Below are positions 45,907-53,928 of a stretch of DNA of 64,000 bases, piece by piece; the stretch's first letter is position 1, and each line of letters opens with the position of its first letter. This DNA comes from Butyrivibrio hungatei NK4A153 (lineage in GTDB: Bacteria; Bacillota; Clostridia; Lachnospirales; Lachnospiraceae): assembly GCF_000424465.1 (NCBI RefSeq), contig NZ_AUJY01000002.1:186001-250000 (forward strand), read 5' to 3'. The notes under the pieces are model-generated. The model was not told the DNA's origin. It saw nothing but the letters and a program-made list of their open reading frames with translations, and made no database searches. Both the position numbers and the translations under genes were made by a program.

Positions 45907-46803
45907 ATGACAATTTTGCAGCTTAAATATGTAATAGCCATTGACGAGGAATGCTCAATGAGAAAGGCGGCTGACAGGCTTTACGTGTCACAGCCCGGGC
46001 TTTCGAGTGCGGTCAGAGATCTTGAGAATGAGCTTGGAATCCAGATATTCCAGCGTGTACATAACGGCGTTGTGACAACAGTTGCAGGCGGCGCTTTTAT
46101 CGCTTATGCAAGAAGCGCGGTTGAGCAGTTTGAGAAGATTGAGGACAAATATATCAATGCCAAGACTGACAAGCCAACTTTCTCAGTATCGATGCAACAT
46201 TATACAGTAGCTGTAAATGCTTTTATAGAAACAGTCAAGGAATACGACCTTGAAGAGTACCAGTTCTCTATCAGAGAGACTCAGACAAGTGAAGTAATAG
46301 ACGACCTTAAGAGCCTTAGAAGTGAAGTCGGAGTTATTGCTCTTAGCGAGTTTAACAGGAACATGTTCAAAAAGATTTTTGCGGACGCTTCTCTTGAGTT
46401 CCATGAGCTCTTTACAAGAGAGACTTACGTATATCTTAGAAAGGATCACCCTCTTGCAGACAGAGAAGAAATTTCGCTTAAAGATCTGCAGGATTATCCG
46501 TGCATGGTATTCGATCAGGGCGACAACACATCCTTCTATTACAGAGAGGAAGCGCTTGCAACCTATGATTATAAAAAGGTCATAAGCACAAACGAAAGAG
46601 CAACATCCGTAGAGCTTATGCTTGGCCTTAACGGCTACGCTGTAGGTGCGGCAATGCTCGGTGAGAGTCTTAGCACTTCCGAGATTCATAACATCAAACT
46701 CAAGGAAGAAGAGACATTAACGCTTGGCTATATCATTCGAAAAGGCAGTGACCTCAGCGATATGGCTCAGACCTTTATTGAGAAACTTAAACAATATAAT
46801 TAA
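45907..46803 (+). CDS. LysR-type transcriptional regulator
   Basis: N-terminal winged HTH (TILQLKYVIAIDEECSMRKAADRLYVSQPGLSSAVRDLENELG) followed by a periplasmic-binding-like sensor domain. Start ATG 45907 is preceded by TTTGGAG; a longer frame from 45868 is unlikely. About 298 residues. In Bacillus a LysR protein (AscR/YtlI) controls the equivalent cystine-importer operon. It is also the only regulator inside the sulfur cluster, so it is a candidate reader of the TTATA-N6-TATAA palindromes, which have the dyad form LysR proteins like. That link is inference. Confidence 0.9.
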   Translation: MTILQLKYVIAIDEECSMRKAADRLYVSQPGLSSAVRDLENELGIQIFQRVHNGVVTTVAGGAFIAYARSAVEQFEKIEDKYINAKTDKPTFSVSMQHYTVAVNAFIETVKEYDLEEYQFSIRETQTSEVIDDLKSLRSEVGVIALSEFNRNMFKKIFADASLEFHELFTRETYVYLRKDHPLADREEISLKDLQDYPCMVFDQGDNTSFYYREEALATYDYKKVISTNERATSVELMLGLNGYAVGAAMLGESLSTSEIHNIKLKEEETLTLGYIIRKGSDLSDMAQTFIEKLKQYN

Positions 46804-46811
46804 AACAAGAG

Positions 46812-46855
46812 AAGGCGGTACATGTTGATGATTCATCATGTGTCGCCTTTTTCTC
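46812..46855 (+). terminator. Terminator after the LysR gene
   Basis: Stem AAGGCGGTACATG / CATGTGTCGCCTT (with G-U and one mismatch) then TTTTCTC, 9 nt after the stop codon. Confidence 0.85.
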
Positions 46856-46909
46856 GAATAAGAAGCGTATTTAACCCATCAATATCTTTAGCTGAATTTA
46901 ATCTGTGAT

Positions 46910-47572
46910 TTAGCTCATTTTTTTGTACATGTAATTACCAAGCATCTGAATGAACTGAACAAATGCTATAAGTACAACTGAACAAACGACAAGATATTCT
47001 GTCTTGTACTGCTGGTAGCCGTAGCGGATTGCGATGTCGCCGATACCGCCGCCTCCGACAGTTCCTGCCATTGCGGAGTAGCCGATAAGTGAGATGACAA
47101 GAAGTATCACACCGTTTAGCATTCTCGGAATAGATTCTTTTACATAGACACGCATCAGAATCTGGAAGTTTGAAGCTCCGAAAGATCTTGCGGCTTCAAT
47201 GACTCCGGGATTGGTCTCACGAAGGCTTGTCTCAAACACTCTTGCGATATAGGGAATTGCCGATACCGTAAGAGGCACGATAGAAGCTGTTGTTCCGATA
47301 GATTTTCCGACAACCGCTCTTGTAAAAGGGATAAGTATTACAAGAAGGATGATGAACGGAAAGCTTCTGAATACGTTTACCAGAAAGCTAAGAATCTCAT
47401 AAACGATTTTGTTTGGCTTAAGTCCGTCAGGAGCTGTAAGCGTCAGTATTATGGCGGGAATAAATCCTATTATCACTGAAAAAAGTGTTGACCAGAATAC
47501 CATGTATAAAGTTTGTTTAAAGGCAGTCATTATAACAGAGCTCATGCCTGCATCAGATAAAATTCCCGACAT
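46910..47572 (-). CDS. metI: Methionine ABC permease
   Basis: MetI permease, 220 residues, five membrane segments, with the EAA loop VIEAARSFGASNFQILMRVYVKESIP and GYSAMAGTVGGGGIGDIAIRYGYQQY typical of D-methionine permeases. Start overlaps the metN stop by one base (TAATG). Third gene of metQ-metN-metI. Confidence 0.93.
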   Translation of the reverse strand: MSGILSDAGMSSVIMTAFKQTLYMVFWSTLFSVIIGFIPAIILTLTAPDGLKPNKIVYEILSFLVNVFRSFPFIILLVILIPFTRAVVGKSIGTTASIVPLTVSAIPYIARVFETSLRETNPGVIEAARSFGASNFQILMRVYVKESIPRMLNGVILLVISLIGYSAMAGTVGGGGIGDIAIRYGYQQYKTEYLVVCSVVLIAFVQFIQMLGNYMYKKMS

Positions 47573-48543
47573 TATTTGATTACCTCCCAGGTTACGTTTT
47601 TGCTGTCAAGAAAAGCGCATGCTTTCTCAAGATCTTTTTCATCCATATTAAGGACGAGGCTTCCGTAGACGTCCTCTCTGAAGTCTTCAAGCTTGGCCCA
47701 ACAAATGTTGAAGTTTGTTTGAAGCTCCCTTGCCATCTCGGTTACGATAGGGCGCTGATTGCCTTCGCCGAAGAAAAAGAGCTTCAAATTGACTCCCGTT
47801 GAGGGAAGCTTGTCACTTTCTTCGCGGAGGAACTCACGCATTTCTTGTTCCTTGGGCCATACAAAGAGCTGTTCAGGTTTACCTATTGCAAGCACTTTGC
47901 CGCCGCTAAGAAATGCAACCTTCTGGCAGATCTGCTTAACGACTTCCATCTGATGAGTGACGATTATGATGGTAATGCCCATTTCTCTATTTATCTTTTG
48001 TAAAAGAGCCAAGATGCCCTTTGTAATCTCGGGATCGAGTGCGCTTGTTGCTTCGTCGCACAAAAGAAAATCGGGATCGAGTGCAAGTGCCCTTGCAATT
48101 GCGACACGCTGCTTCTGACCGCCTGAGAGTTCCTTTGGCTTTGAATGTACTTTTTCTTCAAGGCCGACGAGCTTTATAAGATTAAGGATTTTTTCTTTTG
48201 CTTCCGGAGTGTTTGTAGGAATTCCCCAGAATTTCATGGGAAGAGCAACGTTTTGATATACGTCGAGTCTTTCAAGGAGGTTAAAGCCCTGAAATATCAT
48301 GCCCATTCTCTTTTGAAGATTTCGAAGAACTTTTTTGTTCTTGATGTCGACGGTTACATCGTCAACAACGATCGCGCCTTCATCATAAGATTCAAGGCCG
48401 TTTATGCAACGAAGAAGAGTGGATTTACCGGCACCGCTTTGTCCGATGATTCCGAATATCTCACCTTTTTCGATGTCGATATTTACTCCTTTAAGTACCT
48501 CGGTTTTGTTGAAAGTTTTTTTGACATTTTTAATTTGTATCAT
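47572..48543 (-). CDS. metN: Methionine ABC ATPase with NIL domain
   Basis: ATPase domain with Walker A GQSGAGKST, signature LSGGQKQR and Walker B LLCDEATSALDPE, then a C-terminal NIL domain (about residues 245-320) that senses methionine for trans-inhibition. Start ATG 48543 (MIQIKNVKK) is chosen over an in-frame GTG 15 nt upstream; AGGTGG precedes both. About 323 residues. Confidence 0.94.
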   Translation of the reverse strand: MIQIKNVKKTFNKTEVLKGVNIDIEKGEIFGIIGQSGAGKSTLLRCINGLESYDEGAIVVDDVTVDIKNKKVLRNLQKRMGMIFQGFNLLERLDVYQNVALPMKFWGIPTNTPEAKEKILNLIKLVGLEEKVHSKPKELSGGQKQRVAIARALALDPDFLLCDEATSALDPEITKGILALLQKINREMGITIIIVTHQMEVVKQICQKVAFLSGGKVLAIGKPEQLFVWPKEQEMREFLREESDKLPSTGVNLKLFFFGEGNQRPIVTEMARELQTNFNICWAKLEDFREDVYGSLVLNMDEKDLEKACAFLDSKNVTWEVIK

Positions 48544-48639
48544 AGATAGTAAGACCACCTGTCTTATTATATTAGGAAAATTATATAAGCGTTCCCGACG
48601 CTAATCTATTATTACATTACTGCTTTTAAATATCAAATA

Positions 48640-48677
48640 TGACACGTCACTGGCAAGGAGACGTGTCATATTTTTTG
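48640..48677. promoter_or_regulatory. Hairpin in the metQ-metN spacer
   Basis: Perfect stem ATGACACGTC / GACGTGTCAT. On the plus strand a TTTTTT tract follows, but the genes here are on the minus strand, where only ATTTGATATTT follows. It could act as a leaky attenuator or 3'-end stabiliser for metQ mRNA. Confidence 0.5.
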
Positions 48678-48706
48678 TAGTATGTAATATGAAAGGTAGG
48701 ATTTGT

Positions 48707-48875
48707 ATGATATGGGGGCGGAAAGTCAAAAAGCGTACATGCTTGCATGTTAAGCTTTTTGACCTAACGGCCCTAACAAACATGAGGAATTAGCAATTTA
48801 CGTAGTAAATTAGCGTTTTCCGAATGCTTGTAGAAGTGCGAGAGTTTCGAAGAAACGGAGCACTTCGTATATCAT
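48707..48875. repeat. Small palindromic dispersed repeat, copy 2
   Basis: Outer arms ATGATAT (48707-48713) / ATATCAT (48869-48875), hairpin GTCAAAAAGC / GCTTTTTGAC with the same 23-nt apex as copy 1 (48733-48755), and a shared ACTTCGTATATCAT at the right end. About 100 bp between hairpin and right arm are extra relative to copy 1 and contain two further hairpins (AATTTAC-GTA-GTAAATT at 48795; nested GAAGTGC/GCACTTC near 48834-48867). Confidence 0.7.
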
Positions 48876-48900
48876 ATACGTTATTGGCTTTTAAAATGGT

Positions 48901-49818
48901 TTACTGTGGATCAATAAATGAAGGAATTACTGCTCCCTTGTATGTCTCTTCAATATATGATTTAACTTCGTCGGACTTAAGTGCTGCAACAAGAGCTTTA
49001 ATCTTCTCTGACTCCTGATTTCCGTCCTTAACTACAAGGAAGTTAGTTCTCTTTACTGTTGTCTCATCGTCAAATTCCTCGATATCAAGTGCGGGATGCT
49101 TAGCCGGAAGGTCTGCTTCAAGTGCATAGTTTCCGTTGATCGCTGCTGCATCAAGATCGGGAAGTGAAAGAGGAAGGTTAGCTGCCTCAAGAGGTGTGAT
49201 CTTATATCCGTGAGGGTTAGCGTCCTTATCTTTTGAAAGAGAATCCTCTGTGTAGCTTGCATCTTCTCCGAAAGAACCTTTTGATGTAAGAAGTCCCTTC
49301 TGAACAAGAAGGTCAAGTGCTCTTGCACCGTTGTCGGGATCGTTTGGAATACCGATCTCTGCACCGTCGGGAATCTCTTCAAGCTTAGTATATTTTTCTG
49401 AATAGATACCCATGGGCTCAATGTGAATTCCTGCTACTGCTGTAAGGTGAAGACCTGCGTCTTTGTTCTGCTGGTCAAGATAACCAAGTGTCTGGAAGTA
49501 GTTGGCATCAATCTCACCTGCTTCAAGTGATGTGTTGGGAAGTACATAATCCTGGAAGACAACTGTCTCAAGTGTCCATCCGTCTTTTGCAAGAACTTCC
49601 TTTACGATATTATCAAGAATCTCAGCGTGAGGAACGGGTGTTGCTCCTACAGTGATCTTCTTGTCTGTGTCAGATGCTGAATCAGCTTCAGCCTGTGTAG
49701 CTTCTTCTGTTGCAGGAGCCTCTGTAGTCTGTGACTCTGCTTTTGATCCGCAGCCTGTAAGTGCTCCGAAAGCAAGTGCTGCTGTTAAGACCAAACTTGT
49801 AATTACTCTCTTTTTCAT
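48901..49818 (-). CDS. metQ: Methionine-binding lipoprotein
   Basis: MetQ/NlpA-family receptor, 305 residues. Signal peptide with lipobox GALTGC, an Ala/Glu/Thr-rich linker (about residues 27-52), then ITVGATPVPHAEILDNI, DANYFQTLGYLDQQN and IPNDPDNGARALDLL, all standard. It leads the metQ-metN-metI unit, transcribed from a promoter near 49960 with a structured leader. Confidence 0.94.
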   Translation of the reverse strand: MKKRVITSLVLTAALAFGALTGCGSKAESQTTEAPATEEATQAEADSASDTDKKITVGATPVPHAEILDNIVKEVLAKDGWTLETVVFQDYVLPNTSLEAGEIDANYFQTLGYLDQQNKDAGLHLTAVAGIHIEPMGIYSEKYTKLEEIPDGAEIGIPNDPDNGARALDLLVQKGLLTSKGSFGEDASYTEDSLSKDKDANPHGYKITPLEAANLPLSLPDLDAAAINGNYALEADLPAKHPALDIEEFDDETTVKRTNFLVVKDGNQESEKIKALVAALKSDEVKSYIEETYKGAVIPSFIDPQ

Positions 49819-49861
49819 AATGCTTCATTTCCTCCTCGATACCATTGTAAACAATGGCTTA

Positions 49862-49962
49862 ATTCATACCGATGCTGCAAGATACTAGTACGCTATACAG
49901 TGTGCTGTATGATCAAGATTCAAGTCTGCAGCAATTTCCTTGAGCGGTATGAATGCATTATA
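49862..49962 (-). promoter_or_regulatory. metQ promoter and structured leader
   Basis: Minus-strand -10 TATAAT at 49957-49962. Directly downstream, ATTCATACCG (49954-49945) is exactly complementary to CGGTATGAAT (49871-49862); between them TGCTGCA pairs with TGCAGCA and ATACAG pairs with CTGTAT around a CACA loop. The nested arms suggest a riboswitch-like leader; the S-box, SMK-box and T-box consensus sequences are absent. An inferred start near 49950 would trim the outer helix, so a DNA operator is an alternative. Confidence 0.5.
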
Positions 49963-50110
49963 CAAGATTAAAACTCGATTTGGGAAATAAATAAAATTTA
50001 TCAGCAGTGAAAAGGGAAAATTATATGAGGATTATTGCCTTTATTGCTTCATATGTGCTGCGGGTAATATGGTTAAAATTTAGCTTTACGTGCAGGTAAG
50101 ATGTTGATTG

Positions 50111-50475
50111 TATGACCTAAATGAAGAATTATGCTGTTTTAGGTCATACAATTCGTGAAGAAAAGTAGCGAACAGAGGGTAAGAGTATGACCTAAATGAA
50201 GAATTATGCTGTTTTAGGTCATACAATTCGTGAAGAAAAGTAGCGAACAGAGAGTAAGAGTATGACCTAAATGAAGAATTATGCTGTTTTAGGTCATACA
50301 ATCCGTGAAGAAAAGTAGCGAACAGAGAGTAAGAGTATGACCTAAATGAAGGATTATGCTGTTTTAGGTCATACAATCCGTGAATAGAAGTAGCGAACAG
50401 AGGGTAAGAGTATGACCTAAACAAAAGTTTTTTCAGCTTTAGGCCATAAAATCCATGGAAGGCGTTTGGCAAGGT
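50111..50475. repeat. Five tandem 75-bp repeats, each with a hairpin
   Basis: Units start at 50111, 50186, 50261, 50336 and 50411, a strict 75-bp period. Each starts with an 11-bp inverted repeat TATGACCTAAA / TTTAGGTCATA (first unit 50111-50121 and 50138-50148) and continues with a conserved CAATTCGTGAAG...GTAGCGAACAGAG spacer. The last unit is degenerate. The array lies between metQ and apbE. A minus-strand frame runs through it only because 75 is divisible by three. Confidence 0.9.
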
Positions 50476-50625
50476 TTCCGCTACCGCGCACAATGACAGT
50501 TTATTTTGCGGATAATGTTGATTGAAAGTTATCGCTACGGTATTTGAATTTGACTGAGATGACAAGATTATTTATGATGTTAACACTAAGCAAGAATAAT
50601 CATAAGAATGGTCGGAAGGATGAGA

Positions 50626-51690
50626 TTGAATACAACAAAGAAAATGATCGTAAAAACTGTAGCGACAGTCTGTGCGGCTTCGCTTTTTATTGTGGGGTGC
50701 GGCGCAAAGAATAAAGAAAATACATCAACGATCTTTGCGATGGATACCGTGATGCAGCTTGAGATAGAGGGAGACGACAAGCTCCTTGCGGAAGCGGAGA
50801 AAAAAATCAGAGATATAGAAGGTACACTTTCCGTGACGGATGAGGACAGTGAAATAGGGAAGATCAACAGTGATAAAAACGGAAAGCTGTCTGAAGACGG
50901 AACTAAGATCCTTCAGGAAGCGCTTAAGATATGTGAAGCTACAGAAGGAAGTCTTGATATATCGGTTTATCCGGTTCTTAAGACATGGGGATTTACTACG
51001 GGCGAGTTCAGGGTGCCTTCGGATGATGAACTGAAAGCCCTTGTTTCAAATGTAGGTTATGACAGGATTGATGTGGAATACGCAGGCGATAAAGAGTGCA
51101 ATGTAAAATTAGAAGACAACATGCAGATTGATCTTGGAAGTGTGGTTAAGGGCTATACGGGATCATATCTTGCGGAATTTTTCAGGGAAAAAGGAGTGAC
51201 ATCGGGGCTTATAAATCTTGGAGGCAATGTTGAGTGCATTGGAACAAAGCCTGACGGAGGGCTGTGGCGTGTTGCGATCAAGAGCCCGTTTGAAGACAGC
51301 AAGAGCGGAGTGCTTGGTGTTATAGAGACAAGCAATATGGCCGTTATAACTTCCGGAGGATATGAGAGATTTTTTGAAGAAAACGGAGAGAAATACTGGC
51401 ATATTCTTGATCCCAAGACAGGAAAGCCTGCAAAGAGCGGTCTTGCTTCGGTTACTGTTGTGGGAAGGAACGGAACTGTATGCGACGGCCTTTCAACAGC
51501 TCTTTTTGTAATGGGAGAAGAAAGAGCCGAGAAATTTTATAAGGAGTATTCGACAGGCGATAAGGGCATAGCGGCATTTGACCTTATCATGGTTACGGAT
51601 GACAGAAAAGTATATGTCACAGAAGGCGTAAATACAATCTTTTCTCTGAGCCCCGAATACTCGGATATGGATATAAACGTTATAAGGTAA
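50626..51690 (+). CDS. apbE: FAD:protein FMN transferase (lipoprotein)
   Basis: Attaches FMN to Thr residues of exported flavoproteins such as Rnf/Nqr subunits. N-terminal signal with lipobox LFIVGC; then TIFAMDTVMQLEIEG, SEIGKIN, DLGSVVKGYTGSYLAE, LINLGGNVECIG, ITSGGYERFFEENGEKYWHILDPKTGKPA and DGLSTALFVMG, the full ApbE set. TTG 50626 is favoured as start since GGAAGG ends 6 nt before it; ATGs at 50608 and 50620 are poorly spaced. Target flavoprotein is not in this window. Confidence 0.92.
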   Translation: MNTTKKMIVKTVATVCAASLFIVGCGAKNKENTSTIFAMDTVMQLEIEGDDKLLAEAEKKIRDIEGTLSVTDEDSEIGKINSDKNGKLSEDGTKILQEALKICEATEGSLDISVYPVLKTWGFTTGEFRVPSDDELKALVSNVGYDRIDVEYAGDKECNVKLEDNMQIDLGSVVKGYTGSYLAEFFREKGVTSGLINLGGNVECIGTKPDGGLWRVAIKSPFEDSKSGVLGVIETSNMAVITSGGYERFFEENGEKYWHILDPKTGKPAKSGLASVTVVGRNGTVCDGLSTALFVMGEERAEKFYKEYSTGDKGIAAFDLIMVTDDRKVYVTEGVNTIFSLSPEYSDMDINVIR

Positions 51691-51765
51691 AATGTTATTG
51701 TTGACGTGCCTCTGCTATCATATTATGTTTATTTGGATGAAGAAAACAAAAAATGGAGGGGCAAC

Positions 51766-52719
51766 ATGGAGAAGTTTAAGGCGTTATTCTATAAGATTCA
51801 CAATGATTACTACAGATGGTATGATTTTCTGCTTATTCTGCCGGTGGTATTCTTTGTTCTTTTGCTTGCGGGCGAGATTGCAGGACAATTATTATTCAAC
51901 TTATTGATCATTCCCAATATGGGACTTGACGATCTGGCGTTTAATACAGCGGTTACGAGATATGGTCAGACTATCGGATCATGGATCGTACTTATTGTTT
52001 TTCTTTTGATAATAAAACCCGACAGACCTGTTCTTAAAACATTTTGGAAAAAATATAAAGGAAATACGGTACTGTTTTTTCTACTGGGACTTCTTGTAGG
52101 CGGCGGAATGAATGTCTTTTGTGCGATAGTAGCTATGCTCAACAAAGATATAGCCGTTTATTTCAACAGATTTCAGTTTTTCAAAGTATTTGTTGTGTTT
52201 GTGATGGTTTTTTTCCAATCAGGAAGCGAAGAAATTCTGTGCAGAGGATTTCTGTATCAGAGGCTTCGAAGGTCGTTTAGATTACCTTGGGTTGCCATTA
52301 TAGGAAATGCGCTGGTTTTCGGTGCTCTGCATCTTCTTAATCCGGACGTATCGTTCCTTGGATTTTTGAATATTGTTTTGTTCGGTGTATTCATGGCTCT
52401 TATGATCTATTATTACGAGAGTATGTGGATGGCGATTGCGGTTCATACCGGATGGAACTACATGCAGAGTATAGTTTTGGGGCTTCCCAACAGCGGACTT
52501 GTCTTTGATTTTTCAATCTTTAAGCTGGACGTAGCTTCCGCAACAAACAGCTTTGCATATAATGTTGGATTCGGAATTGAGGGAACAGTTCTTTCATCGG
52601 TTGTTCTCGCTGTCGGAATAGTTGTGATCGTTTTGCTTGGAAAAAAGAGAAAAGGCGATAACCTCTGGGTTGTCGGAGAGACTGTTTTTCCCAAGGTGAA
52701 AGAACAGATTGCCGAATGA
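51766..52719 (+). CDS. CPBP-family intramembrane metalloprotease
   Basis: About 317 residues with eight membrane segments. Motifs GSEEILCRGFLYQRL, FGALHLLNP and VHTGWNYMQS match the ABI/CAAX-protease-like family. Start ATG 51766 follows GGAGGGG; a longer frame is unsupported. Unrelated in sequence detail to the CPBP gene at 20.3 kb. Function unknown. Confidence 0.86.
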   Translation: MEKFKALFYKIHNDYYRWYDFLLILPVVFFVLLLAGEIAGQLLFNLLIIPNMGLDDLAFNTAVTRYGQTIGSWIVLIVFLLIIKPDRPVLKTFWKKYKGNTVLFFLLGLLVGGGMNVFCAIVAMLNKDIAVYFNRFQFFKVFVVFVMVFFQSGSEEILCRGFLYQRLRRSFRLPWVAIIGNALVFGALHLLNPDVSFLGFLNIVLFGVFMALMIYYYESMWMAIAVHTGWNYMQSIVLGLPNSGLVFDFSIFKLDVASATNSFAYNVGFGIEGTVLSSVVLAVGIVVIVLLGKKRKGDNLWVVGETVFPKVKEQIAE

Positions 52720-52736
52720 TAATATAATAAGATGCA

Positions 52737-52773
52737 GTGCCATAGCCCTGATAAAGGTTATGGCACTTTTTTC
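52737..52773 (+). terminator. Terminator between convergent genes
   Basis: Stem GTGCCATA / TATGGCAC followed by TTTTTTC, after the CPBP gene; it overlaps the 3' end of the convergent CobD-like gene. Confidence 0.85.
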
Positions 52774-53858
52774 AGCGCGTCAATAAGCGCAATGTTTTCG
52801 GCATGATTTCTTACTGCGATGCGGAAATAGGAGTTGTCGAGGCCGCTGAAGTTTGCACAGTTACGTAAAAGGATTCCGTGCTCTTTGGCAAGGCGGTCTG
52901 TAAGAGAACTTCCGACAAGATGTGATTTCGATGTGGTGAGCAATGTTAGCGGGAGTCTTGCTAGGATGAAGTTTGTATCGCTGCCGAAAACGGTAAAGCC
53001 AAGAGAACGGAGCTCTTTTGTGAGAAAAGCTCTTTCTTTTGCAACTAGTTCTATTGTTTCTTGTACGTATTTTTTTTCCGGTATGGACTCTTCCCCTGCA
53101 AGAAGTGCAAGGCTTGATATATTCCATTCCGGTTTAAGTGCGTTCAGCTCCGATAATACGCGCTGGTTTGAGCATATGCAGTAACCAAGCCTAAGTCCCG
53201 GGAGGCAATAAAGCTTGGTGAAAGCATCTATTATTATAAGATGAGGGTGGTCTTTTATAAGCGAGACCGCGCTTGTCTTTTTTTCATCGGGAACAAAGCC
53301 CATAAAGCATTCGTCAATAACAAGGTAGATGCCGAAGCTTTCACAGAAATCGGCGATCTTTTTTACAAAATCGCGGGAGATGAGTGCTCCGGTGGGATTG
53401 TTCGGATTGCAGATAAAGATTGCATCTACGGTACTTGCTCTTTTTACATCTGTAAAAAAATCTTCCGTGAGTCTGAAATCGTTATCGCTTCTTAGAATGT
53501 GTTCGGTTACGCGGCAGTTTCTTGCTGTGAGAGCTTTTTTATACCCTGAAAAAGTTGGAGCGGGAATCATAGCACCACGCGGAATGATAGCCTGTGTAAG
53601 AAGCGTTATTATCTCAGAAGCACCGTTTCCAAGGACAAAGTATTCTTCCGGAAGGTTGTGATATGCGGACAACTTGGCAAGAAGTGCGCAGTCATTCATG
53701 TTGGGATATTTTTCCAAAAGGGATATGTTTTCAGCGATGTCGCGTCTGACTTTCTCAGGCATTCCGAGTGGATTGACGTTCACGCTGAAATCATATTTTA
53801 TCTTATAGCTCTTATCATAAATTCCGCCGTGTTCATATGTGGTGTAGGTCATTTTCAT
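52758..53858 (-). CDS. CobD-like threonine-phosphate decarboxylase
   Basis: Aminotransferase-fold PLP enzyme of the HisC/CobD group, 366 residues: YEHGGIYDKSYKIKYDFSVNVNPLGMPE, NGASEIITLL, CNPNNPTGALIS, PLP Lys in DAFTKLYCLPGLRLGY and RNCANFSGLDNSYFRIAVR. The opening HGG and DFSVNxNPLG are typical of CobD, which makes aminopropanol phosphate for the corrinoid nucleotide loop. It is divergent from cobT with 70 bp between, supporting that role over histidinol-phosphate aminotransferase. Confidence 0.85.
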   Translation of the reverse strand: MKMTYTTYEHGGIYDKSYKIKYDFSVNVNPLGMPEKVRRDIAENISLLEKYPNMNDCALLAKLSAYHNLPEEYFVLGNGASEIITLLTQAIIPRGAMIPAPTFSGYKKALTARNCRVTEHILRSDNDFRLTEDFFTDVKRASTVDAIFICNPNNPTGALISRDFVKKIADFCESFGIYLVIDECFMGFVPDEKKTSAVSLIKDHPHLIIIDAFTKLYCLPGLRLGYCICSNQRVLSELNALKPEWNISSLALLAGEESIPEKKYVQETIELVAKERAFLTKELRSLGFTVFGSDTNFILARLPLTLLTTSKSHLVGSSLTDRLAKEHGILLRNCANFSGLDNSYFRIAVRNHAENIALIDALKKVP

Positions 53859-53893
53859 TCCTCCAAGATTAAGTATAAAGGTTCTTTTGATAC

Positions 53894-53928
53894 TTTTACA
53901 ACATTACTTATGTGTGTAAAATAAACGT
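53894..53928 (+). promoter_or_regulatory. cobT promoter placed for a leaderless transcript
   Basis: -35 TTTTAC (53894-53899), 17-bp spacer, -10 TAAAAT (53917-53922); the expected start point falls on the A of the cobT ATG at 53929. No ribosome site precedes that ATG (ATAAACGT). Confidence 0.5.

Noticed and set aside
49862-49954. SAM (S-box) riboswitch upstream of metQ
   Set aside because: The conserved S-box core and kink-turn sequences are absent; only generic nested helices are seen.
50111-50475. CRISPR array
   Set aside because: The sequences between the palindromes are conserved rather than unique, the period is 75 bp and no cas genes are present.
50086-50565. 159-residue minus-strand protein with 25-residue repeats
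   Set aside because: The frame exists only because the DNA repeat is 75 bp long; it starts with TTG, lacks a ribosome site, and each unit contains a DNA palindrome better explaining conservation.
53859-53928. Cobalamin riboswitch controlling cobT
   Set aside because: The divergent spacer is only 70 bp, far too short, and no B12-box sequence is present.
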